From: Balamuthia mandrillaris
Taxonomy: Eukaryota > Discosea > Longamoebia > Balamuthiidae
Direction: 5' to 3'
NCBI GenBank assembly: GCA_031835245.1
Contig: JAVKOQ010000139.1
Span: forward strand, 62,001 to 126,000
Length of the DNA: 64,000 nucleotides
The translations under genes were made by a program, and so were the position numbers. Below the pieces are notes generated by a model. That model had not been told where the DNA came from. It did not search any database and saw only the letters and a list, made by a program, of their open reading frames with translations. Below, piece by piece: positions 43,023-55,220 of the stretch. Position 1 is the stretch's first letter; each line of letters opens with the position of its first letter.

Positions 43023-43963
43023 TCACAGCTCAGTGTGATAGTCTTCTGTGTTGGTGGCCCGCAAAGAAAGCACGTCCAAGCTGCCTTTCCACTGCTCCGA
43101 TGACACAACTGATTGCAGCCAACCATTGGCACCACCGTAAGCAAGCAGAAGAGAGAACACGAGAGGAGAAGAGCAACGAGAAGAGAAGAGAAAGAGACAC
43201 TGGAGGCGAGAAGAAAAGCGAAGCAAGAGAGAGAGCGAGAGAGCGAGAGAGCTAAAGAGAGGAAGAGGAAGAGAGCGACGCACGTACCCTTGTTCTTCTT
43301 GAGCAGCCACTGCTCTCCCTGCGGCACGACCTCTCCACCTCCCTATGGGCGGGTGTTTCCCGGTTTGTGTTTGGTTTCATCTTAAATAACAATAGTGAAT
43401 CGGTACCACAAGTTCAGCTTCCGCCAATCGGTAGCCGCTGCCCTTCAACGAGGCCTTCACCGACGGGAAAAATAGGTAAGAGGGTGGGTTTGGCCTTTTT
43501 GTTGTTTGTTTGTTTTTTTGTTCATCAAAAAAAGAGAGTGAGATGAGCTGCTGTTTTTTTTAAAAAAAAAAATAAAAAATAAGAACATGGGTTTCGTTAC
43601 CGTCCAATCATACACTTGGCTTCGTTGCCGTCGACGCTGAGCATCATGCCCCACTCCTCGCTCGACCCTCCTTTTACCTTGTACTCAAAGCTGCAAGTCA
43701 CTCCCTCCTGTTTTTTTTTTAAAAAAAAGGTTATAAAGAGAAGAGCTGAGATCAACAACGAGAACGATTGATTGATTGATTGATTTTAATCCAAAGAGCT
43801 TCGCCGTGCGTACCACCGTCAATTGGACCTCGTCGTCGATGCCCGGTCGCACGTTGAACTGAAGCTCCTGCTCTTCGGCCCTCACTTCAACCCACCTCAC
43901 GCTCCAACACAACACCACCACCACCAACAAAAAGGACCTTCTCATCGTTGTTGCTTTGCTCAT
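43023..43963 (-). CDS. MYDGF: MYDGF (myeloid-derived growth factor) homologue
   Basis: Exons (minus) 43963-43814, 43707-43601, 43494-43407, 43342-43288 and 43108-43023 give 161 aa (human 173). A signal peptide precedes ELQFNVRPGIDDEVQLTV, matching the FDVRPGG start of mature MYDGF. EGVTCSFEYKVKGGSSEEW with its Cys and the second Cys in AKCMIGR fit the family disulfide, and PSYLFFPSVKASLKG matches the SYLYFTQFKAEV strand. The C-terminus HTEL resembles the RTEL ER-retrieval signal of animal MYDGF. The family is a beta-sandwich protein of the ER/secretory pathway; function in protists is unknown. An internal Met at residue 7 (43945) is an alternative start. Short exons (18 and 29 codons) make this easy to mis-annotate. 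Confidence 0.85.
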
Positions 43964-44084
43964 CGTTTTTTTTTTCTTTATATTTTTTGGATCAATTTTT
44001 AATTTAAATTTTTTTAATTATTTTCAATTTTTCTTTTTTTATAAATTTTTTTTTAATAGCAGACTAAAAAACAAATTGTTTTAT

Positions 44085-47000
44085 TCAAGGTGCTGCTTGC
44101 TCGCTCTCCGTTTGTTGTTGTTGCCGCTGCTGTTGCTTGGTTTGGCTCCGTGTTCGTGTTCTGGATGCGGCCACCCTACTTGGTGCTGTAGTCGTTCGTG
44201 CTGTGCTTCTTGATGGTGAGGAGGAGGCGGAAGATGGTGTTGAAAAGGTGGTGGTGGTTGAGGTGAGTGCTGCTGGTATTGTGGGTGTTGTGGTGGAGGT
44301 TTGTGTTGTTGGCGAGAAGGTTGATAAAGTGGGTGGTGGTGAAGAGAACGTGGGTATTAACAATGTGGATGGTGTCGTGGATGAAGGAGCAGAAGAAGCT
44401 AAAGAAGAAGAGGAGGAAGTGGAAGGTGGCGTGATGGACTCTTTTCCTTTGGATTGGGAGCGAGTGATTCGTCGTGTGACCTTTCTTCGTTTCTCTATCA
44501 CCTCCGGCTCGTCGCTCTTGTTCGTCTCCTTGCTTGTTGTCGTTTCTGCTTCTGTTAGTATTGTTGTTTCTTCATTCGTTCCTCCTTTTCTTCTTCCTCT
44601 TTTCTCGTTTGCCTGTTCTGCATTCCTGTTCGTCTCTTCTACCTCTGTTGATGCTGCTGCTTCAGTTGCTTTATCTTTTATTTCCGGTTCAACTACTTCT
44701 GTTTCCCCGTTTGTTTCTTTCTGATAATCTCCTGTCTGCTCATCATTGTTCGTCTTTGTTTTCCTCTCTGTTCTCTTTGCCCTCTGTTTCTTTGCTTCCA
44801 TTTGTGCCTCTGTCTTTCGCTTCTTCTTCCCGCTCCTTTTCTTCTTATCCTCCACTTCTTCTTCTACTTCCTCCCTTGTCATCTTTCTGCTTCCATCCCT
44901 GTCGCCTCTGCCTTCACTCTTAGAAGAGCTTCGGTCACTGTTTTTCTTCCTCTTATTCGTTGGCACAGTTGTTGCCGTCGTTGTTGATGATGGTGCTGTT
45001 GATGTATTCGTTTGGTTCGCAGATTGTTGTTGTTGGTTTGCTTCAATAATAGCAACAGGTATTCCTTTTCGCTTTAACGAGCGTTCCTCTCTTTTCTTTC
45101 GCTGTTCGGCACGTTCCAACAAATGAACAGTTGTGAGATCGAGGTCATGCCCATTGGCTTGCAACAGTTTGAGGATGGCTATTTCGGTCTCTTCTGGGAA
45201 GATGGCCTTCAGTTGTGCAGCCATCTCGTTAATTGATTTCGCTGTCAATGTTGAAGAAGATTTTATCCTCGTTCTTGATTTGGCTCTCGTTTTGGTTTTT
45301 GTGGTGGAGGAAGGAGAAGAAGAGGGAGCAGCCCGAGATCGTCTCTTTTTTGTTGTGCTTGTTGAAGGAGAATGTGCAGTTTTTGGTTCTGCTTCTTCTT
45401 TGTGTTCTTCCGGTTCAGCAGTTTGTGCATTATCAGCTGTCAAAAGAAGAGACTCTGCCATATCGGTAGTGTCGTTGCGAATGATGAGACCATCCACTTC
45501 TATTTCTTCTATGCCGTCATCATCTACTTCTTGTGCTTCTTGCTCTCCCTTTGCTTCTTCATTCTCGATTAGCAAATTGTCTGATGCCTTACGTTGTGTT
45601 GGGATCGATTGCGGTTCTTCAAGTTCAGAAATGTCAAAAAGTTGATCTGCTGAGAAAAAATCGTCGCCTAGGTCGAAATAAAAATAATGGGCTGCCTCTG
45701 TTCTTCTTGCGTTTTCTACTATTTCTTCATTTTCGCTTTGTTCTGGTTGTTTTGCTTTCTCGCCGTTCTTCTTCCTTGCCTGATCAGTGTCGTCCTTTTT
45801 CTGCTTTACTTCTTCTGCAACAACGCCTTCTATTGCTGGAGCTTTAGTTGTGCTTTCTGTTGTAGCAGTTAGCAAAGTCGACGGCTCTTGTTTTTGCTGT
45901 TGCTGTTTTCCAGTCTTCTTCCTCTTCGCGATTCGTTTCTTGACTGTTGGCGACTTACTTGTAGAGTCAGCTTTGTTGCCCTCGTCATCCTTATCTTCAA
46001 ATCCATCATTCGTCTTGTTGTTCTTTTGCCATCGTTTGAGTTTGCGATCGGCATCGGACAAGGAATCGTTGCTCTCCACAAGGAACTTCATTATTACATC
46101 TGGAGCAACTCCTGGATAGAGCAATGCCAACTTCTCCATCGCCGCATATCTAGGATGCTTTTCACCCGCCACCTTAGTGCCTTCTTGTTCTTTATCTCCT
46201 TCATCTCGATCGTCAGCTTGTTCGTTTTTCGTCTTGCATTGAATTGTGGTGGTAGGAGAGGAAGAAGATGATGAGAGTGAAGTTCGTGATCGCTTGGTTG
46301 ACACTTCGGGGAAAGGAACAGCGCTGCGTTTGGATGCAGTGGCCTTTCTCTTTTTTGAAGTAGCTTCGTTGCTGCCACTCGGTGTAGGTTCGTTGTCAAT
46401 TTGCTGATCCTGCGTTGTATTATTATCTTCGTTACGTTCCTTTTGTGAACTCAAGCGACTGCTGTGACGCGAGCTGGCATCGCCCTTTTCGCTTGTCTGT
46501 TCTGCTGCGTCTACTTCTGTCGAATCGAGGGAACGCCGTTCTGTGCTGTCTCGTTTCTTCTTCCTTTCCAATCTGCTACTTTTCTGAGCCATCATTCGCA
46601 GAACCTTGTCAATGGAAGCGTTGAGGTCGTCCTCGTTCTCTGCGATGACTTTCATGAGAATGTCTGTGGGGACGTCTGGGAACGTCGCTGACAGAAAACT
46701 TAAAATGGAAGCGCGTTCAGTGCTCTTTCTGGACCTTCTTTCGTTTTGTCGTTGTTTGTTTTGTGTGTTGTCTTTAGGCTTCTTTCCTTCTTTAGACGGA
46801 GCTTCATTAGCCTTTGCTCGCTTTCCTTCTTCCCCATTGGCACTCTTCTTTCTATCTCGTTGCCGTGTTGACAAACTCGGCCGCTTTCTTTCTTTCTTTG
46901 TTGCTTCTCCTCTTTCTCCTCCTTCTCGCGTCGTTTTAGTGCTGTTTCTCTTTTTCCTGGTGACAGTCTCGCGTGGAGAGTCGGCCGCGTTCTTTGGTGT

Positions 47001-47756
47001 GTTGTAGTTGGCTAACGTTAGTAACATAAGCTTTTCCACGCAAGTGGGCACGTCGTAGTTGTGTTTTTCCAACATCGCTGAGAGGTGCTCCTCTGTGAAC
47101 ATTTCAGAGCCACCAAAAATGTTGAAGATGGTGTCTCTTGCCTCCTGTTTGTTGTCTTTTTTCGCTAGAGTTGGTTTGGACATAGGAAAAAGTAAATCCA
47201 ACGGAAGAGACTCAAAACAAAGCAAAAATGGGCGAAAAAACACTGACAGAGAAGGGCAAAAGAAAGGAATGCGACAAACAAAACAATAAGAAAAAGAAAA
47301 TAACCCAAGCCGTGCAGTACCTTTTCCAATCTTGTTTCTGTGCTCTCTATCGATGACGTAGATGTAATACTCGATGGACTTTGCCGTCCACGAAACAGCA
47401 TCCACCGAGCTCTTTCTAGTCCTCCAGGGAAACCGAAAGATGTGGCAAGGGTCATCGTTGGAGCGACCACTGAATGGTCGGAAGCGAGGACCAAAGCTCT
47501 TGGTGGAAACCACGCGCGCCCCGTCGCGCAGCATCCGTTTGAACTTGTGCAAGACGGCCTGTTCCAGCTCCTCCGGAAAACAAAAGTTGTTGAGGAAGAC
47601 CACGGTGGCTTCAGAGAGGTCGAAAGTGGGGTTGGAGAGGTCTCCACAGAGGAGCTGCACTTCTCCGCAGTGATAGCGTTGTGGTTGTGATGCAGTTATG
47701 TCTCCTCCGTCAACCTGTGCTTCTTCTCCGTCCCGCTTTCCATTCGAGCATCCGAA

Positions 47757-47801
<45 letters not shown>

Positions 47802-47910
47802 ATGCGACACAAAGAAAGAAAACAGAACGACAAAGAGATAACGGTAAGAATGTGAATGAGAGAACAAAAGCGCCAGAGCAAAGAACAACAGAGAGAGTGT
47901 GTGCGCGTGT

Positions 47911-47948
<38 letters not shown>

Positions 47949-48385
47949 AACAAACAAACAGAGAACAAAACAACAGAAAGTCATGGAAAAACCTGTGGAG
48001 ATCTCTCCGCCTGTTGCAGCAACTGCATGGTCCGCTCCCTCATCCTCAGCGCGATCCGGTGCAGCTCCGGCCGTATCTCCACGCCAACGGCCTTGCAGCC
48101 CACCTGAGCGGCCACCTGCAGGACCACGTTGCCCACGCCGGAGCCCAGATCGTAGAACACGTCCTCCCGCGTGAGCTCCACCTCGCGGATGATGTCGTTG
48201 ACGAGGGCCGGGTTGACCTCCCCGTAGACCTCCTTGGAGCTCGGGGCGTACTCCCTCAGCACGCGGGGGTTGTACTCGCCGACGTCCTCTCGCACGCGGT
48301 CCCACAACCCGGCGTAGTCATGCTCTGAAATGAAGTCATGCGTCTTCTTGCTGCAGTTGTTGCCTCCTTCCGTTTCTTTCATCAT
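44085..48385 (-). CDS. DOT1: DOT1-family histone H3K79 methyltransferase with CUE-like modules
   Basis: Exons (minus) 48385-47993, 47735-47321 and 47164-44085 give 1295 aa. The DOT1 catalytic fold occupies about 1-270: VYGEVNPALVNDIIREVELT, the AdoMet loop DLGSGVGNV (residues 79-87), VGVEIRPELHRIA, then ATVVFLNNFCFPEEL and GARVVSTKSF, as in yeast and human enzymes. The last exon adds ~1000 Lys/Ser/Thr-rich residues containing four CUE-like modules at about 282-323, 422-462, 610-650 and 915-955 (e.g. FLSATFPDVPTDILMKVI, LALLYPGVAPDVIMKFLV, LKAIFPEETEIAILKLL). CUE domains bind ubiquitin. Two in-frame 3' splice sites are possible for exon 2 (start 47735 or 47713), changing only seven residues. 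Intron 1 carries (CT)n arrays. Confidence 0.9.
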
Positions 48386-48742
48386 CGTCGTCGTCGGAAA
48401 AAAAAAAAGAAGTGTTGGGTAACACCACTCGATGTTCTATTTCATCCAGTGAAGGGATTGTTTTTTTTTTTTCCAAAGCAAGGAGAAGAAAACGCTCGGG
48501 AAAGGAGGGTGTGTGACGAAGAGGAGAGAGTTTCGCTCTTCTTCCTCCTCGTTCTTTCTTTCTTTTTTTTTTCGATTAATTTTTCGATTAATTGTTCTTT
48601 TTTGCGATTAATTTCCTTTTTAGGAAAATATTGTCGATTATTGATACTTTTTTTCCACTCCTGTCGAAAAGAGCCGTTACCTCTTGCTGTTCTTTGCCCG
48701 CCGCACGCTTCTTCTCTCTGTGCTGCCTTGTTTGCGGACATC
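48386..48742. other. Intergenic region upstream of DOT1
   Basis: About 360 bp between tandem minus-strand genes. A cluster of CGATTAAT/CGATTA sites lies at 48573-48642. No gene seen. Confidence 0.6.
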
Positions 48743-50122
48743 TCATCTTCTTCCTCCGCCGCCTCTGTTTCCTCCACCACCCCTAAAGCTACCACCACCA
48801 CCTCCGCCGCCTCTGTGGCCACCACCACCACCACCGCGTCCTCCTCTTCCACCTCGACGTGATCCTTGGTGACGGTGTGCTTGGCTATCGCCCTCTTCTG
48901 CTGGATTCACATCAACGCCTCCGCCTCCGCCTCCCCATCCACTTTGTACTCTGCCTCCCCTTCCTCTGCCACCTCCTCTTCTTCCTTCACCTCCTCCTCC
49001 TTCTCCGCCTGTTCCTCCTCCACCACTTCCTCCACCGCCTCCAACTCGTTTGTTTCGGTCTCTTCGTTTCGATCGTTGAGGTTGTGATTGTTGTGGGTTG
49101 GTATTTCTTGATGAAGTAGAAGTGGTGGAAGCAGAAGCGGAAGCAGTTCGTGCTGTAAATGCAGGCATTGCATTCTTGTCATCTCCTATCCTTCCTCCTC
49201 TGTCTGGAACCTATGCATGAAAATGAATGGACAAGAGAGACGTCAGAGCACGAAGAAGAAGAGGATAGAAGAAAGCAGGAAGCAGGAAGAAGATAGAAGA
49301 AAGACAGAATGAAGCTGGAGAAAAGCAGAATGAAAGAAAGCACAATACTTGGCCTATAAGAAGGGTTTTCACAAGTGGGGTGGGCATGGCTGCTTGTGGT
49401 GTAGGATAGGGACGCAGCCGAAGGATATCTTCTGTAGCTGTCAATACATCGTAAATTCCAAAGACGGAACGCTGATCCAGACCTGGTCTCTTCTCTTCAA
49501 TTATTCCCTCTATCTCTGCTTTGTAATCCTTTACGTTATAGTTTGTTTGGTGTTGTGAGTGCAATGTTTACACATGGGGGAGAGCAAGGAGAAGAAAGAT
49601 ACCTCCACACGTTTAGCCCACAAAAAGGATTGGAGAGTAACGTCCAATCGTTTCACAAGTACCTCTTTTCTTCCTTGATACTCCTGTGCAAGAGCATGTC
49701 CTATCTCGGCAACTAATGCCTTCGATTTTTTATATGCGGTTAGAAACCAAAAAAGAAAAAGTAAAGAAAATGCTCTTACCAATTGTGCTGGAGTGAAGCC
49801 TTGCGAAGGTGGATTCATGAGTTTCGCCTGTGAAACATAGCCTGAAGGAAGCTGCGAGGATAGCGACGCCAGCTTGTTCTTGGCCTGCTTCAAGAGAGCA
49901 CCACCATTGCATTCTCTCGACGTGTCTAACGACAAAGCATTGACTATGGAGGCTAGCTCTACTGCCGTTGATGAAAGTTCTGTATGTTCTCTCTGTCAAA
50001 GAAATAAGAACAAATATTTCCATGCCTGACTGAGAGAAGAGAAAAAAGAGAGGAGAGAACTGGTGGTGCCTGCCAGCAGAGAAAAGAGAGAAGCAGAACG
50101 AGAGGAGAGAGAGAGAGATAAA

Positions 50123-50155
<33 letters not shown>

Positions 50156-50912
50156 CAAACCTGAGCGGCGATCATGCGACTCGCTTGGAGTTCCGATGTC
50201 AAAAACTCTGAATTCAAAAGTGGCGCTTCATTAGCACATGCGTTGTGAAAAACAGCAACAAAGAAGCACAAGAAGAAGAACAAGAAGAAGAACAAGAAGA
50301 AGAAGAAGAAGAAGAAGAAGAAGAACAAGAAGAAGAAGAAGAAGAAGAAGAACAAGAAGAAGGACAAGGACAAGAAGAACAAGAACAAGAAGAACAAGAA
50401 GAACAAGAACAAGAACAAGAAATGTAGACACTGTACCAAGCAACATGAGGCAGTGCTGCTGGTCTTGCGTCGCTGCCTCCACAGGAAATGACGGCGTCTC
50501 TAACATTCAAAAAAATGCGTGAGCAAACAGAAGCAACGAAACAAAGTTCAAAGGGATCCAAAGCGAAACACAAACCATCATAAGCAGCGAGGAAGCGTTG
50601 CACTTCTGTGTCAAAGGTTTCTTTGGTGGAGCCCACGCGCGGCAGCTCCAGAGAGGCAATCAAAAGATGCCGCAGGCTCGTGGCCAAACCGCTGCACAGC
50701 CGCCGAAAAGGAGCGCCTCCCTCCACAAAGAGGCCTGCAAGATCATCTGGGACATCGGCTCCAAACCTTTATTGTATTTTTATTTTTTTTTAAAATTATT
50801 TCATATAAATGTTTTTTTCTTAAACAAAAAGAAACATAACGAACCCCAAGTCCTCGAGATCGCACAAGAGCTCCTCTTTGGTTTGCTCCACCTCTGCCTC
50901 TGCTACTTCCAT
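48743..50912 (-). CDS. FAM98: FAM98 homologue (tRNA-ligase-complex subunit family)
   Basis: Eight exons (minus: 50912-50845, 50766-50576, 50499-50437, 50207-50161, 49992-49780, 49719-49603, 49528-49349, 49210-48743) give 448 aa. The calponin-homology-like N-terminal half has DLEDLGFGADVPDDLAGL, STELQ-like LTSELQASRMIAA, and EYQGRKEVLVKRLDVTLQSF, the most conserved FAM98 segment. GQVPDRGGR follows across the last intron, then a ~120-residue Gly/Arg-rich RGG tail. Animal FAM98B is part of the RTCB tRNA-splicing ligase complex; FAM98 proteins also associate with the arginine methyltransferase PRMT1. Several exons are 47-68 nt and were found only by tracking phase. Confidence 0.9.
50268..50421 (-). 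repeat. (CTT)n array in FAM98 intron 3
   Basis: GAA/GAAC repeats on the plus strand, that is CTT/GTTCTT on the coding strand, filling most of the intron. Confidence 0.85.
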
Positions 50913-51041
50913 CTTCTTGGTTGGCTGCTACTCACTTTTTCGTTCTTTTTTCTGCTATCTAGGTTCAGCAACAACTATCAGGTTGAAACGAAAATGGCCA
51001 TGGATATTCATCTTATTGGCCCCTCGTGTGATCTTGGCCGA

Positions 51042-51048
51042 TGACGTG
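51042..51048 (+). promoter_or_regulatory. TGACGTG element in a divergent promoter
   Basis: ATGACGTGTTC here matches ATGACGTGTTC at 16582 upstream of the cargo lectin gene over eleven bases. It lies between the FAM98 start and the small coiled-coil gene. Confidence 0.35.
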
Positions 51049-51102
51049 TTCTAGTGTGCACCATTTGTGCAAACGTGGTGCACATGACCGTTATATGTCC
51101 GT

Positions 51103-51110
51103 TATATAAA
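51103..51110 (+). promoter_or_regulatory. TATA box of the small coiled-coil gene
   Basis: TATATAAA, 76 bp upstream of the ATG at 51179, followed by an A-rich leader. Confidence 0.55.
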
Positions 51111-51178
51111 GCACAAAAAAAAATAATAGGAAAACAAATCATTAAACAAGAAAGAAAAAGACAAGAAAAAAAAAAAGG

Positions 51179-51478
51179 ATGCCGCCAACAACAGCAGAAG
51201 CCAAAGCGAGGAAACGAGAGAGAGACCGGGCGCGCCAGTGTGTCAAGTACCAGGCCGAGAAGCAGCAGCGGCTAGCCGCCCTGGTCGCGCTCGGCGAGGA
51301 GTTCGCCGCTCCGAAGCTGTTGGGCGAAGTGCGGCGCCTTCATTTGGAGGTGGAGCAGCTCTCCAAGAAACTTGTGGAAGCCGAAGAAAAGTTGGCACGC
51401 CTTCAAGAGGAACATTCCAAGTGTCCTTCCATCCTCTCACCCACGCCAACGTCTTCTCAAACCGAGTCGTCCACGTAG
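51179..51478 (+). CDS. Small basic coiled-coil protein, possibly bZIP-like
   Basis: Single exon, 99 aa. A basic stretch at about 8-30 (KARKRERDRARQ) is followed by a helix with hydrophobic residues at heptad-like spacing (LLGEVRRLHLEVEQLSKKLV, then EEKLARLQEE). This resembles a bZIP, but the invariant Asn of the basic region is absent and the leucine register slips, so it may be only a coiled-coil protein. A TATA box and unbroken coding-like composition support expression. Confidence 0.6.
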   Translation: MPPTTAEAKARKRERDRARQCVKYQAEKQQRLAALVALGEEFAAPKLLGEVRRLHLEVEQLSKKLVEAEEKLARLQEEHSKCPSILSPTPTSSQTESST

Positions 51479-51533
51479 AAGGAAGCTCGTTGTTGTTGTA
51501 AATTTAAAAACTCCCACATAAAAAGACAAGTTT

Positions 51534-53492
51534 TTAGTCATCTTCTTCGGCGAGGAGGTCGATAAACACTGTGGCGGGTTTCTTGGCTGGCGTCTGAAGT
51601 CTGATATTGTCAATGGCAACTGCATTCTTCTCCATCTTTACATTTGCCGCCAAGACTTTGTTCTTGTCTTTTGTGGAGGAAGGCAGCGGAGAGGGAGTGG
51701 AAGGAAAGTAACCGGTTTTGGAGAAGCGGGATACCTCCTGGCGAATGCGCTCTCTCTCCTGTTGAATGGCTTGCCTTCGCCGCTGAACTTCCTCTAAGTT
51801 TTGCAAAAGGGATTCTCTCGTGCTTCCTGAAGGAGAAGGAAGGGGAGATTTTTGAAAGGAAGGAGAAGGAACAAATGCTTTGTTGGTTGGCGGAGTTGCT
51901 GGAGGTTGTCGTGTTGGAATGGATGAAGAGGAAGGAGATACAATATTGGGAGGAGAAGAATGAGGAGGGGAAGAACTTGATGAAGAGGAGGAAGAAGAAT
52001 CATAAGAGTTGAGAGATGAGGAAGAAGAATCTGAAAAATAAGGAGAAGAAGAGGAGGAAGATTCTGAGGAGGAGGATTCTGAAGAGGAGGCTAGCGAAGA
52101 AGAAGCGTTTGGAGGTTTATAAGGTGAGGAATTTGTAGGTAGTGCATTCGTCGTAGAGGGTCGCGTTCCAGGCACAGTTCTAGGAGCTGGAGACTTGCGC
52201 AGAGTTTGCTTTACTGCTGTACTAATTGGCAGTTCAGCCTCTGAAAAAACGAATATTTAGGTACTCCATTTGAAAGGAGAGAGAGAGAAGAGAGAGAAAA
52301 GGAAAAAAAACCTTTGCAAATGTTATCCGTATTTGCACATATGGCACCGACATAGGGCAAAATGCTCTGTTTCAGCTCAAAATTGTCAATAGGCTCTTCC
52401 CAGAACGCTCCAAACATAGTCAGCATTAAGTTACACAAACGATTCACCATAACTTCAAACATGGCTGAAACCTCGCGGATCAGAGTGTGCAATTCGTTGA
52501 GAAGAAACGCTGAAGCACCATCAAACATTTCCTGTTGTGTTTAAAATTAAGTATCTGCTAAAGAAAACTAAGAAAAAGAAAGAGAGGCCAATATAAAACT
52601 ACCTTATTAGTGGCAACACGAGTTCTCATGATTTGCTTCATGCGTTCAAATGTGCCAGGCCCTGATTCCGCCACACAAGCTTCATAAGCTTAGGAATATT
52701 TTAATATTCACATAACTCCAAAAAAGAAAAAGAACAACAAGCAGAGAGATAACGAGAAAGGAAGTAAAAAACAATAAACGAAATATAAAATGACGATACT
52801 AACCTGGCTTCATGTTTGCTTGAATTTGTGGAGTCATGACCCGAGAAACGTCGCGTTGTTTGGATTGAATGTGCTGTTTGACCTCTCCAAACAAAGCAGG
52901 CAGCAGCTGCTCTTGTTGTTGTTTTTGTTGGTTGGCCACTCGATCGATTCGGTCTTTGGGGATTTGCCATTCTTGCAGCTGAACGGAGGTTTGCTCGATG
53001 AAGCTGTTGAGAATATTTCTTACTTTCGTAAAGATCAGATCTATTACGCGTGGCAAATCTGGTTTTTTTTTTTTTTTTTTGGATGAACGAATAAATACTA
53101 AACAAAACCAAAACAAATATTTTTGAAAGATGAGAGGAAGAAGTACCAGCAGCAAAGACTCTTTCCCACGCTATGGAAATGGATGTATAGATAGGATCAG
53201 CCAATTGTTGATTAAAGTCTATTTCACCAACCGTAGGGGAATTGTAGGCTCCATCTCTGCGACAAGTCGCCTTTAAAAAGCTTGTAAGCTTGGTTTTAAA
53301 GAATAGAAAATTGATTCTTTTTTGGAATTGGTTGATGGCGCACCTTATATGTACTCCAATACAATCCCCCGGTCTTCGGATTGTCTCGATCGTATCTCAT
53401 TCCCCATTTTTCAACGGTTGTCACGCTGCTATCTTTCGCGTTCTTTGTTCCTTGATTTATTCTGGATTTTCTTTTCAGCAACAGAGCGAGAA

Positions 53493-53524
<32 letters not shown>

Positions 53525-55185
53525 GCAAACAAGAAGGAAGCGCTACTTACTTTGGTTGGATTTTGGTTCCAAATATAGAAGATGCAGACTCTGTAAAGAA
53601 AAAGGAAGAGATCAGCAAAGCGGATGAAAAGAACTAAGATCAAAGACTCAGAACAATTCAAAATTACCTGCAAAAGAGAGAGTAGCGATTATTAAATCCT
53701 GCTTCATCTTTGCCAACCGATTTTTCACATCCTCTTCAATTGCCACCCTTAAGTCCTGATCCATCGTTCCATCATCCATTGTGTATGCATTGAGATTGCT
53801 CACAAACACGCACAATGATTGTATGAGACGTTTTGTGGCCTCCACTCTTCTCGTTCGCGTGAGAGAATGCACAAATCGCTGTAGCGCTGGTATTTCTGTG
53901 TCTTCCGCATCGGAAAATGTTTGTGGGGGACCGTCACGTTTCAGCTTGCCACAAAGCTTCAGAAAATCTGTGGAGCTGACGGTAAAGACAGGAAGATTCA
54001 CTTTCTCTACTTTCTTCTTTCGTTTCGTCCGCGTATTTGTGATGGTTTCTTTTCCTTTTTCTAAGTCCATCTCCTCAGATTTCGCGATTTCTTCTTCCTC
54101 TCCTTCCTCTTCCTCTTCCTTTTCTTCCTCTGCTTCTTCTTCTTCATCTTCTTCTTCTTCATCTTCTTCTTCTTCATCTTCTTCCTCTTCATCCTCCTCT
54201 TCCTCGTCATAACTGCTATCATCGTCTTCTGCTTGGCCTCGTGCCTGCCGTTTCATCTCTCCAAGTCCGGCGTTAAAGTCTTTCACAATCTGCGTCTTGG
54301 AAAACACGTTTCTCTGGCGAGCGCAAATGGTGGCTATCTTCTTTTGATATCGTTCTATGACTTTTTCTTTCTCCAAAACTTGGGTCGTCAAACTTTGTAT
54401 CTTCTGTCTTTTTTCTTGCAGACTAGCGTTTAACTGGTTTGCACGTTCTCGTAGTTCACCTGGGGGGACGGGTTTGATTTCTATTACTCCTTCTTCTTGT
54501 TCTTCTTCTTCTTCTTCTTCTTCTTCTTCTTCTTCTTCTTCTTCTTCTTCTTCTTCTTCCTCTTTCATTTCTTGGCTTTCTTCTTTATCTTCTTTGCTTG
54601 CTGCTTCTGTATTTCCTATTTCTCTAGTCACTGTTTCTGCTTCTGTTTTTGCTTTTTCTTTTTCTTCTCCGTCTTCTGTTCCTTGCTCCTCAAGCGCTAT
54701 AAGCTCTGCATTTATCATGTCCAGTTCGTTTTCCTCCTCCTCTTGTTCTTCTTGCATGCGGTTTATTTCTTCCTCCAGCTGACCACAACGATAAGTAACA
54801 TTAGCCTCAGCGAAAACGAGAGAAGTCAGGTGTTAAACAAACCTGTTCTTTTTCTGTTGTTATTTCTTCCATTTTATCATAGGACTTTCCGGTTACGTCG
54901 TGCATATCAAAAGCACGCAAGGTCTCCGTTATCGAAATAACGTCGGTCTTAGTGCAGATAAAAGCCATGGAGGAATATTGTCCGTCCATCAGGAGCTGTC
55001 GTCGAAAGCTCTTACCCAACAAATCCTTTGCCGTTTTATCATCAACTGCTCGCGTGATGTTGGCCACAACCCAAACGGTGTTGCACGTTTTGAGATATTC
55101 TTTGGCTATGTTGTTTCTGGCAGCGTTGGAATCCCTGTGGAAAGAAACAGAAATGTGGTAGTGAGAAAGGAAAGCATGTGAAGCA

Positions 55186-55220
<35 letters not shown>

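Noticed and set aside
47981-48305. Open frame running through the first DOT1 intron and in another frame of exon 1
   Set aside because: Exon 1 in the correct frame encodes the conserved DOT1 segments and splices in phase; the through-frame is a shadow over (CT)n repeats.
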